Source: Synchiropus splendidus (lineage: Eukaryota; Chordata; Actinopteri; Syngnathiformes; Callionymidae). From it: 64,000 nt of DNA. Shown in pieces: positions 44,886 through 55,134 of the stretch. Each line of letters begins with the position of its first letter. Positions within the stretch are counted from its first letter, which is position 1. The notes under the pieces are model-generated. The model did not search any database, was not told where the DNA came from, and saw only the letters and a program-made list of their open reading frames with translations. The stretch is taken from NCBI RefSeq assembly GCF_027744825.2, contig NC_071348.1, forward strand, positions 21,423,563-21,487,562, written 5' to 3'. A program made the position numbers and the translations under genes.

Positions 44886-45048
44886 GTATACACTAGTGAT
44901 TTACTATTTGTTTTTACGCTTTAAATGTTGATCCTTAGTAGATCCCTACATTTACACTCTGTTTATATTAATATCATATTAACTGCTATCCGAGGTCTTG
45001 CTTCTAGATTGTATTTACATTTGTGTTGTTGTCGGTATTCTGTTTCAG

Positions 45049-45417
45049 CTCTCCCCTCTGGGTCTTGGCCTTTGTGGGAGACATCGACGCCGGTTTCCTC
45101 AGTACCTCTGGATCTACTATCCGGACCGTTCCCTGCTGAAGACTCGACGTCGGCATCTGGGCTATCCGCACCTCCACAGCCACCGTCGCCGACACCATCA
45201 GCACCGCCAGCAAACACAGACAAGCCGCGGACATCGCCCCGGATACCAAAACAAAAAGAAAGAAATACTTGTGTGTGTGTGTGTGTGTGTGTGCGCGTAC
45301 GTGCGTGCGTGCGTGTGTGTGTGCGTGTGTGTGTGTTTTATCTGTAATGCGGTTTGTCTATGTTCTGGCTATGTGCTTTTAGACGGTGTCATTTTACTAT
45401 TGAAGGTGTTTGAGTAA
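45049..45417 (+). CDS. G2 cassette block 8: exons P and Y
   Basis: P 45049-45270 ([10 protein letters not shown], where others have [10 protein letters not shown]) and Y 45383-45417, both intact. Confidence 0.45.
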   Translation, partial: LSPLGLGLCGRHRRRFPQYLWIYYPDRSLLKTRRRHLGYPHLHSHRRRHHQHRQQTQTSRGHRPGYQNKKKEILVCVCVCVCAYVRACVCVCVCVCFICNAVCLCSGYVLLDGVILLLKVFE

Positions 45418-45447
45418 CTGTTGCTGCTAAGCGTCATTGTGATTTTA

Positions 45448-46065
45448 CTACTATGCTTTAACGACGATGGACACTAGAGGTCGCGATTACTATTTCACAC
45501 TATGCTTTAACGATGGCGACCACTAGAGGTCGGGATTACTAATTTACACTATGCTTTAACGACGGCGGCCACTAGAGGTCGTGATTTTACTAACTGTAAT
45601 GTGCTTTAACGACGGCGGCCACTAGAGGTCGTGATTTTACTAACTGTAATGTGCTTTAATGACGGCGGCCACTAGAGGTCGTGATTTTACTAACTGTAAT
45701 GTGCTTTAACGACGGCGGCCACTAGAGGTCGTGATTTTACTAACTGTAATGTGCTTTAACGACGGCGGCCACTAGAGGTCGTGATTTTACTAATTGTAAT
45801 GTGCTTTAACGACGGCGGCCACTAGAGGTCGTGATTTTACTAATTGTAATTTGCTTTAACGACGGCGGCCACTAGAGGTCGTGATTTTACTAATTGTAAT
45901 GTGGTTTAACGACGGCGTCCACTAGAGGTCGTGATTTTACTAACTGTAATGTGGTTTAACGACGGCGGCCACTAGAGGTCGTGATTTTACTAACTGTAAT
46001 GTGGTTTAACGACGGCGTCCACTAGAGGTCGTGATTTTACTTATTGTAAAGTGGTTTAATGAGAG
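45448..46065 (+). repeat. 50-bp minisatellite array V8, ~12 units
   Basis: Unit order matches part of V7 and V9, so blocks 8-10 look like recent tandem copies of a roughly 1.2-1.5 kb P-Y-array unit. Confidence 0.95.
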
Positions 46066-46227
46066 TATACACTAGTGATTTACTATTTGTTTTTACGCTT
46101 TAAATGTTGATCCTTAGTAGATCCCTACATTTACACTCTGTTTATATTAATATCATATTAACTGCTATCCGAGGTCTTGCTTCTAGATTGTATTTACATT
46201 TGTGTTGTTGTCGGTATTCTGTTTCAG

Positions 46228-46598
46228 CTCTCCCCTCTGGGTCTTGGCCTTTGTGGGAGACATCGACGCCGGTTTCCTCAGTACCTCTGGATCTACTATC
46301 CGGACCGTTCCCTGCTGAAGACTCGACGTCGGCATCTGGGCTATCCGCACCTCCACAGCCACCGTCGCCGACACCATCAGCACCGCCAGCAACCACAGAC
46401 AAGCCGCGGACATCGCCCCGGATACCAAAACAAAAAGAAAGAAATACTTGTGTGTGTGTGTGTGTGTGTGTGTGCGCGTACGTGCGTGCGTGCGTGTGTT
46501 TGTGCGTGTGTGTGTGTTTTATCTGTAATGCGGTTTGTCTATGTTCTGGCTATGTGCTTTTAGACGGTGTCATTTTACTATTGAAGGTGTTTGAGTAA
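46228..46598 (+). CDS. G2 cassette block 9: exons P and Y
   Basis: P 46228-46449 and Y 46564-46598, both intact. P is identical to block 10 in the parts I compared. Confidence 0.45.
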
Positions 46599-46629
46599 CT
46601 GTTGCTGCTAAGCGTCATTGTGATTTTAC

Positions 46630-47545
46630 TACTATGCTTTAACGACGATGGACACTAGAGGTCGCGATTACTATTTCACACTATGCTTTAACGATGGCGA
46701 CCACTAGAGGTCGGGATTACTAATTTACACTATGCTTTAACGACGGCGGCCACTAGAGGTCGTGATTTTACTAACTGTAATGTGCTTTAACGACGGCGGC
46801 CACTAGAGGTCGTGATTTTACTAATTGTAATGTGCTTTAACGACGGCTGCCGCTAGAGGCCGTGATTTTACTAACTGTAATTAGCTTTAACGACGCCGGC
46901 CGCTAGAGGTCGTGATTTTACTAACTGTAATGTGCTTTAATGACGGCGGCCACTAGAGGTCGTGATTTTACTAACTGTAATGTGCTTTAACGACGGCGGC
47001 CACTAGAGGTCGTGATTTTACTAACTGTAATGTGCTTTAACGACGGCGGCCACTAGAGGTCGTGATTTTACTAATTGTAATGTGCTTTAACGACGGCGGC
47101 CACTAGAGGTCGTGATTTTACTAATTGTAATGTGCTTTAACGACGGCGGCCACTAGAGGTCGTGATTTTACTAATTGTAATGTGCTTTAACGACGGCGGC
47201 CACTAGAGGTCGTGATTTTACTAACTGTAATGTGCTTTAACGACGGCGGCCACTAGAGGTCGTGATTTTACTAATTGTAATGTGGTTTAACGACGGCGTC
47301 CACTAGAGGTCGTGATTTTACTAACTGTAATGTGGTTTAACGACGGCGGCCGCTAGAGGTCGTGATTTTACTAATTGTAATGTGGTTTAACGACGGCGTC
47401 CACTAGAGGTCGTGATTTTACTAACTGTAATGTGGTTTAACGACGGCGGCCACTAGAGGTCGTGATTTTACTAACTGTAATGTGGTTTAACGACGGCGTC
47501 CACTAGAGGTCGTGATTTTACTTATTGTAAAGTGGTTTAATGAGA
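46630..47545 (+). repeat. 50-bp minisatellite array V9, ~18 units
   Basis: Contains the rare variant GGCTGCCGCTAGAGGCCGTG, shared with V10 only. Confidence 0.95.
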
Positions 47546-47708
47546 GTATACACTAGTGATTTACTATTTGTTTTTACGCTTTAAATGTTGATCCTTAGTA
47601 GATCCCTACATTTACACTCTGTTTATATTAATATCATATTAACTGCTATCCGAGGTCTTGCTTCTAGATTGTATTTACATTTGTGTTGTTGTCGGTATTC
47701 TGTTTCAG

Positions 47709-48075
47709 CTCTCCCCTCTGGGTCTTGGCCTTTGTGGGAGACATCGACGCCGGTTTCCTCAGTACCTCTGGATCTACTATCCGGACCGTTCCCTGCTGAA
47801 GACTCGACGTCGGCATCTGGGCTATCCGCACCTCCACAGCCACCGTCGCCGACACCATCAGCACCGCCAGCAACCACAGACAAGCCGCGGACATCGCCCC
47901 GGATACCAAAACAAAAAGAAAGAAATACTTGTGTGTGTGTGTGTGTGTGTGCGCGTACGTGCGTGCGTGCGTGTGTGTGTGCGTGTGTGTGTGTTTTATC
48001 TGTAATGCGGTTTGTCTATGTTCTGGCTATGTGCTTTTAGACGGTGTCATTTTACTATTGAAGGTGTTTGAGTAA
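47709..48075 (+). CDS. G2 cassette block 10: exons P and Y
   Basis: P 47709-47930 and Y 48041-48075, both intact. Confidence 0.45.
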
Positions 48076-48107
48076 CTGTTGCTGCTAAGCGTCATTGTGA
48101 TTTTACT

Positions 48108-49125
48108 ACTATGCTTTAACGACGATGGACACTAGAGGTCGCGATTACTATTTCACACTATGCTTTAACGATGGCGACCACTAGAGGTCGGGATTACTAA
48201 TTTACACTATGCTTTAACGACGGCGGCCACTAGAGGTCGTGATTTTATTAATTGTAATGTGCTTTAACGACGGCTGCCGCTAGAGGCCGTGATTTTACTA
48301 ACTGTAATTAGCTTTAACGACGCCGGCCGCTAGAGGTCGTGATTTTACTAACTGCAATGTGCTTTAACGACGGCGGCCACTAGAGGTCGTGATTTTACTA
48401 ACTGTAATGTGCTTTAACGATGGCGGCCACTAGAGGTCTTGATTTTACTAATTGTAATGTGCTTTAACGACAGCGGCCGCTAGAGGTCGTGATTTTACTA
48501 ACTGTAATGTGGTTTAATGACGGCGTCCAATAGAGGTCGTGATTTTACTAACTGTAATGTGGTTTAACGACGGCGGCCGCTAGAGGTCGTGATTTTACTA
48601 ACTGCAATGTGCTTTAACGACGGCGGCCGCTAGAGGTCGTGATTTTACTAATTGTAATGTGCTTTAACGACGGCGGCCACTAGAGGTCGTGATTTTAATA
48701 ATTGTAATGTGCTTTAACGACGGCGGCCACTAGAGGACGTGATTTTACCAATTGAAATGTGGTTTAACGACGGCGTCCACTAGAGGTCGTGATTTTACTA
48801 ATTGTAATGTGCTTTAACGACGGCGGCCACTAGAGGTCGTGATTTTACTAACTGTAATGTGGTTTAACGACGGCGGCCACTAGAGGTCGTGATTTTACTA
48901 ACTGTAATGTGCTTTAACAACGGCGGCCACTAGAGGTCGTGATTTTCCTAACTGTAATGTGCTTTAACGACGGCGGCCGCTAGAGGTCGTGATTTTACTA
49001 ATTGTAATGTGCTTTAACGACGGCGGCCACTAGAGGTCGTGATTTTACTAACTGTAATGTGGTTTAACGACGGCGGCCACTAGAGGTCGTGATTTTACTT
49101 ATTGTAAAGTGGTTTAATGAGAGTA
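48108..49125 (+). repeat. 50-bp minisatellite array V10, ~20 units
   Basis: Last array of G2; ends with the usual TATACACTAGTGATTTACTA boundary. Confidence 0.95.
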
Positions 49126-49285
49126 TACACTAGTGATTTACTATTTGTTTTTACGCTTTAAATGTTGATCCTTAGTAGATCCCTACATTTACACTCTGTT
49201 TATATTAATATCATATTAACTGCTATCCGAGGTCTTGCTTCTAGATTGTATTTACATTTGTGTTTTTGTCGGTATTCTGTTTCAG

Positions 49286-49524
49286 CTCTCCCCTCTGGGT
49301 CTTGGCCTTTGTGGGAGACATCGACGCCGGTTTCCTCAGTACCTCTGGATCTACTATCCGGACCGTTCCCTGCTGAAGACTCGACGTCGGCATCTGGGCT
49401 ATCCGCACCTCCACAGCCACCGTCGCCGACACCATCAGCACCGCCAGCAACCACAGACAAGCCGCGGACATCGCCCCGGATACCAAAACAAAAAGAAAGA
49501 AATACTTTTAGTTTTCAGCATTAG
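49286..49524 (+). CDS. G2 terminal P exon
   Basis: Same start as other P exons (acceptor TTCTGTTTCAG), but after KQKERNT the GT tract is replaced by segment X and the frame ends FSFQH-stop at 49522-49524. This is the last possible coding exon of G2 and matches the terminal P of G0 (FRFQH-stop). Confidence 0.45.
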
Positions 49525-50855
49525 TCAATGTTTGATCTGTTTCTGCATTGTAGGCTAAATAATCAAAACACGTTAGTAGCTACAATATTATTTCGGGTTT
49601 AAACATTTTTGAAGTTATTTAACATCTTATGAAGAAGTTTTTCATTCTTGAAATATTTCTTAAAGATAAAACAGTAGAAAGAAAACACTTTTTAGTCTTC
49701 ACTAATAGTTCAAACGACACAGCTACCCAACTCATGCACCATTTTTTCAAAATGCTTTTAAACAGATAATTTGAACTTGTTTGAGAAATACTTTTAGTTT
49801 TCAGAATAGAACAAAAGAAAGAAATACTTTTAGTTTTCAGAAAACAAGGTTGAGTGAACAATGATGAAACAAAAAAGAAAGAAATACTTTAGTTTTCAGC
49901 ATTAGTTCAAATGACACAGCTATTCAACTCACATGAGTTTCTGTTGAATCAGTCTATTTAATTTTACACCCTGTGTGAGTTTGAAACGATGCATTTTTAG
50001 AGTCTGTGATAACCAGTTAATTTGCTGCGGAGACGCGAGTTCTTTCCTGGACGGTTGAATCTTCAAAAGAGACAGTCTGAAGGCGGACCTCATTGTCTTC
50101 AGACAACATTGTTTAGGCTGTAGGAAATACACTTCTGTACCTTCCACGTGTTCGTTTTCTCGTGAGAATGACAACCAAAAACACCCCAACTTAAAATCCA
50201 AAAGAATTTACACCCTGACAGAGGCGTCTAATTACCCTAACAGAGCTCTGGGCCCGCAACTACACCTGGCTTTGCCTCAGCTCCGATGGTGTAGAGTGAC
50301 AAAGACTATCTCAGGCCCTGACCCCTTTTATTACACATTTCAGTTCATTTTGGGGGTGCAGTCTCCACTGATTGATCCTGGTCTTCTTACGGTCCAGGTC
50401 GTCATGGGTCAAATTCCAGATCTTGTGCCGTCTCCACCACATCTGGAAACACCTTTAGAATATTCATACATCTGTCTTTAATTGGCGACAATGGCAGAGC
50501 GGATGACCCAAGCCATTCTTTTTTTGGCATCCTGCTTCTGTCACCATGTCCGTTCTCCATCTGATTATTTGTTTTACGTCGCCGCGGTTCATACCTCTGA
50601 GCTACCTAGCAGACATTGATCCTGGTCTTCTTATGGTCCAGGTCGTCATGGGTCAAATTCCAGATCTTGTGCTGTCTCCACCACATCTGGAAACACCTTT
50701 TGAATATTTATACATCTGTCTTTAATTGGCGACAATGGCAGAGTGGGTGACCCGATCCAAATCAACAAAGACGTCACCGAGGACCTACCCACACGGACGG
50801 AGTATTTAGGTGACCCGATTCAGACCACATTTTACATCAGTTCCGGGGTAACCTT
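49525..50855. repeat. Segment X and upstream flank, second copy
   Basis: Near-identical to 30950-32280, including the internal direct repeat (about 50370 and 50620) and the promoter-like block. It ends abruptly at 50855 (GGGGTAACCTTCG), where exons 1 and 2 have been deleted and the tail of exon 3 begins. Confidence 0.75.
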
Positions 50856-50976
50856 CGAGGACGAGTTTGTCCGGGGCCGAGTACAGGAAATCGAGCGAAG
50901 GGGAGTAACCAACGCTCTCTGAGCCGTAAGAGACGGTATAATTCGGCACGGAAGACAGGACCGGCGCGAGTCATTG
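50855..50976 (+). pseudogene. G3: exon 3 tail joined to promoter block
   Basis: GAGGACGAGTTTGTCCGGGG continues the exon 3 reading (EDEFVRGRVQEIE to the same stop). Exons 1, 2 and the first part of exon 3 are missing. The alternative 90-base exon (50887-50976) with donor GTGAGAAG is retained. TTC to TTT is synonymous in the exon 3 frame but Arg to Cys in the alternative frame, weakly favouring the exon 3 frame. Confidence 0.45.
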
Positions 50977-51066
50977 GTGAGAAGGAGACAGCGATTCTAA
51001 TCATAATTACGATAACTAGGTAAAGAACAGCGGTATTTATTAAGTGTATATACATGCGTATGTGTG

Positions 51067-51131
<65 letters not shown>

Positions 51132-51139
51132 ATGAAAAG

Positions 51140-51639
51140 ATCACCCGGAACCCGGAAATCAGACACGACCGGGAAGTCATCCGGACCCTGTGGATGCTGA
51201 TCATTCATTGGACGGGTCGCTCCAACTGTTCGACGGTGAGAGCAAAACAAAAAAAGTATTTTAACCACATTCTGTTGATGTGTTTTATATTTAACTACCT
51301 ATGTTTTTGTTTTATTCAACACCTGTGCGTATGAAAACAGACAGCCAGTCAGAGGTCGAAGGAGTAGGGCGCCCGCTCGTGGATTCTTTCACTCACCAGA
51401 CGCCTCAGCTGATAGGAGGTGGGAAAAACATTTGGAGTGATAGTTTACGTTTCACTGCTGTATTTATTTATTTATTTTTTCACATGAAAACAGATACAAA
51501 GGCAACGAGCACGCCACACCTTCTGCCTGTCGCTTCAACGCCAACGCCACCACCACCGTTTGGTAAGATGTAAATCTCCAATTTTTTTTCAACACATCTC
51601 TACCGTTCTGTATCAGCTGAATGGCTGTATGTTCGCTAT

Positions 51640-51728
<89 letters not shown>

Positions 51729-51856
51729 TTTAATGATGTGTCTGCAATTCGTTGTGTTAGAGCATCAAGGTGCCTGTTATCTGTAATGTGGTTTATCTAT
51801 GTTCCGGCTTTATGTTTTTAGATAGCGTAATTTTATTATTGAAGGTGTTTGGGTAA
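51140..51856 (+). CDS. G3 cassettes H, Q, T and Y, diverged but intact
   Basis: H 51140-51235, Q 51341-51418, T 51494-51562 and Y 51822-51856. All keep exact length, splice sites and phase 1 despite more divergence than within G2. T reads [19 protein letters not shown] reads [14 protein letters not shown], with GTC to GTA and CTA to TTA synonymous. This is the best internal evidence that the predicted exons were once under coding constraint. Confidence 0.5.
51630..51727 (+). repeat. GT microsatellite in G3
   Basis: Nearly pure GT with one GAGT interruption at about 51670. In the G2 blocks the same tract is mixed GT/GC (GTGCGCGTACGTGCGTGCGT). Confidence 0.95.
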
Positions 51857-51889
51857 CTGTTACTGCTAAACAACATTGTGATTTTACTA

Positions 51890-52260
51890 CTATGCTTTAA
51901 CGGCGCCGGCCACTGGAGGTCGCGATTACTAATTACACTATGCTTTAACGACGATGACCACTAGAGGTCACGATTACTATTTGCACTATGCTTTAACGTC
52001 ACTGGTCGCTAGAGGTCGCAATTACTATTAACACTATGCTTTAACGACGGCGGTCACTAGAGGTCGTGATTACTATTTACACTATGCTTTAACGACGTTG
52101 ACCACTAGAGGTCATGATTACTATTTGCACTATGCTTTAACGTCACCGGTCGCTAGAGGTCGCAATTACTATTAACACTATGCTTTAACGACGGCGGTCA
52201 CTAGAGGTCGCGATTGCTATTTACACTGTGCTTTAACGATGATGACCACTAGAGGTAATT
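51890..52260 (+). repeat. 50-bp-type minisatellite array V11, ~8 diverged units
   Basis: Units are the ACTATTTACACTATGCTTTA form with GGCCACTGGAGGTCGCG or GACCACTAGAGGTCACG cores, close to the first units of each G2 array. This may be the ancestral type from which the homogeneous arrays expanded. Confidence 0.9.
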
Positions 52261-52289
52261 GTAATGTGCTTTAATACATATACACTATG

Positions 52290-52294
52290 TATTA

Positions 52295-52362
<68 letters not shown>
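52290..52362 (+). repeat. AT dinucleotide tract
   Basis: About 65 bases of pure AT after the V11 array, absent from the other blocks. Confidence 0.95.
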
Positions 52363-52364
<2 letters not shown>

Positions 52365-52649
52365 TTCTTATACACTAATGATTCGTGATTTGCTATTTGT
52401 TTTTATGCTTTAAATGACGGTCCTGAGTAGGTCCATACATTGAGTTTTTTATTTATTTATTTTTAACGCTCTTTAGGATATGCTTCTGTTGTGATGATGG
52501 TTTTGTCCATGAGTATTGATATGTATGCTACACGTGTTGTTGTTTTATTATAGCCATCGCTAGAAAACAACACGGCTCAACACCGGTTATATGATTACGT
52601 AATTTTGTTTTTCCGCAGGTCGTATTTTTTCATATTGTACGAGGGTTAT

Positions 52650-52805
52650 TTTCATACTACTCTGTTTATATTAATATCATATTAACTGCTATCCGAGGTC
52701 TTGCTTCTAGATTGTATTTACATTTGTATTGTTGTCAAAATTCTGTTTCAGCTCTCCCTCCTGGGTCTTGGCCTTTGTGGGAGACATCGACGCTGGTTTC
52801 CAACA
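52650..52805 (+). pseudogene. G3: truncated P exon
   Basis: The intron end (TCTGTTTATATTAATATCAT through TTCTGTTTCAG) and the first about 50 bases of P (from 52752) are kept, then homology stops at GGTTTCCAACAAGGACC. A short direct repeat (GAGGTTGCTGTTGCACTGCG and GAGGTCGCTGTTGCATCGCG) lies at 52912-52980. Confidence 0.6.
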
Positions 52806-53054
52806 AGGACCTGGTGGTAACAGATGTCGTGGACTGATCTGACTGAAGTTCGACCCCAGTAAGGTCCATTTGGATCCTCATTATTTAAAAGCAGTGCTGG
52901 GTGATTACGGTTTGAGGTTGCTGTTGCACTGCGGGTGATTGTGTTTTGAGGTCGCTGTTGCATCGCGGGTGATTGTGTTTTGAGACTGTTGTTTAGTTTA
53001 TTAAATGTTTTTTAATTATTATTTTATTGTTATTGTTATTATTGTTATTACGCT

Positions 53055-55127
53055 ATGGCCAACCATGATGGTTTTCCTTCCGGTTCTGACCCTGAATCCA
53101 CACACAACCAGGACACTACACCACACCTCATTGACCAGAGTGCTTCACCAACACGTATGTTTCTGTCTCACTTGTTTGACAACGTGTCTGAGGAGGATGT
53201 AGTGCAGGTCTATGATCCGAGTATAAATGAAAACATGGAGTCAATTTTTTTCGCTGAGAGAGAGGATAATCGTATTTTAAATATTGTTCCTGCATCATCT
53301 CGGGAAGGTAGGGCTGATACCTCTTTAGACAATGGCGATTGGTAAGAAAGGTTTGTTGATAATCAACAGACGGCTGATTCAGGGACACCAGCTCTTGACC
53401 CTCTGGTAGATGTGTCTGACTCTAACTGTAGTGATGACAATGTTGATGATGACGGTGATTCGCTTCAGGAAGGATGTTGTATTAGAGGTACCGGTATTGA
53501 ATCAGAAGTCATAGAGCCTTTTAACACCGATAGGATAAGAAGGGTGCTAACACGTCCTGCTGTACCGGACACTCCTGATTTAGCTACTTTCTACAGAGGT
53601 TGGATGCAACAGGTCAGGGAGTTGGCTGATGAAGCGCAGAGACTGGCAGGTCGAGAGGATGTGGTTCAGCTTGAAGTGGTAGGTGAAGATGTTCAAGAAC
53701 ACGTTAATGTTGTGGTTGAAGGCGACGGTGGAAATATCTACCCTGCTTATGAGGACCTCCTTAGCAACACAGTGCAATCTGACAGAGTCATCGCTATGGG
53801 TAAGAGAATTGAATTAACGGTCCAAATTGTACATATCCCTCGAGGAGGCGCGAAACGCAAGCTCGAGAAGACGCTGGATGCCAAAATTTTTGTTAAAAAA
53901 AGACGACATCTCTATGTAGTTGGTGGTGATGGAACCAAGCAGCTTTGCGTCGCAATCAGCCTTTCTTGTCTCCTTAATCCTAACCGTGCGTATCAAGATT
54001 GTGTTGAGTTGGGGAGGGAATTATTAAACAAAGCTGGTTTAGATTCTCAAACACCTATCATATTCACAGATATACCCCTGTTTGAACGGATAGTGAGGCG
54101 TAAAATTGTTGTGTTTAATAAAACGACAGCAAACCAGCCATTAGCGCATTATGCCACCGGTTTTGCTGATGGTTCGGAGCCCTTATTCTTGTTTCTACTT
54201 CAGGGACACTATTACGGGGTGAAGAACCCTAAAGGTTTGTTAGGAACACGTTACTTTTGCGTCAGCTGTCATAAGGGGTATGAAGATAAATCAAAACACA
54301 TATGCAAAGCTCACTGTAGCGTTTGTCACGATCCTGTTTGCCCTACAGAGGTCCCAGACCCGGTAACTTGTGACGACTGTCGCAGGGTTTGTCACAACCC
54401 AGCAAAGAGACAGGTGGCTAAGGCTTGTCTTAATAGCCTTTGGGGAAAGTTTTGTCAGAGAGTGAACATGTCTCAGGTTTCTGTAGTGTCAGACCCCAAC
54501 GAGTTTTTCAGTTTCATGTTTTCAGGGAAATACGAGGTCAGCTACTTTAACGTGCTGGATGAGAAAAAAGTTGTGATCCAGTGGCGTTACAATGGTCTCT
54601 ACCCTCCTGGTAAAAGCAGCAATGTTTTTATCGGAGCTTTTACCACTGCTTATGCTCGTCTGAAGTTGCACAGTTACATGGAGAAATTGCAGGAGAATGT
54701 TCTCTACGTTGACGCAGACAGCTTGATATATGTTGTGAAAGACGGCGAGACACCTTTAAAATTAGGTAACTATCTCGGTGATCTGACTGATGAACTCGAT
54801 GGGGATAGCATCGAGGACATTGTTTCGGCGGGTCCTAAGACGTATGCTTATAGGACCAAAGGACAGAAGATAGTTGTGATGAAAGTTAAAGGTATCACGC
54901 AAACAAAAGAATCTTGTCAGCGGATAAACTTTGACTCCGTCAGAGATCTTGTAGAGGGCTATTTGCAGAATTCACCTGATGGGGTGCTTGAGACCCGGCA
55001 ATGCAACATTGTGAGGGATAAAAAGAACATCGCAGTAAAAAACAGATCAGTTATTAAAAAACTCCGAGTCGTGTACGATAAGAGGCGATTGTTTTCGGAC
55101 GGCACAACCAAACCTTTCGGGTTCTGA
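53055..55127 (+). pseudogene. Polinton B: protein-primed DNA polymerase (PolB) with internal deletion and one stop
   Basis: The N-terminus starts MANHDGFPSGSDPESTHNQD; an in-frame TAA at 53343 interrupts it, then 571 codons are open from 53412. The order is an acidic region, QIVHIPRGGAKRKLEKTLDA, PLFERIVRRKIVVF, then a Cys/His zinc-binding region (YFCVSCHKGYEDKSKHIC, CSVCHDPVCP, CDDC). At about 54385 it jumps directly to VCHNPAKRQVAKACLNSLWG (motif B region) and YVDADSLIYV (motif C). The exonuclease domain and motif A (found in locus C at 56.74-57.7 kb) are missing, so no polymerase activity is possible even though the frame is long. Such enzymes replicate the element from a protein-primed end. 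Confidence 0.85.
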
Positions 55128-55134
55128 TTTTTGA

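Noticed and set aside
29700..48040. ORFs ending in long Cys-Val runs (CVCVCV) or antisense His-Thr runs
   Set aside because: They are translations of GT/CA microsatellites; the P exon frame is more sensibly ended at the first GT as a splice donor.
29884..49125. CRISPR-like array
   Set aside because: Units are contiguous with no unique spacers, in a vertebrate context; this is a minisatellite.
30625..49460. Antisense 86-residue ORF (MSVVAGGADG start) repeated in every P block
   Set aside because: It is the reverse strand of the P exon and its intron; GC-rich bias leaves all P frames open. No splice or motif support.
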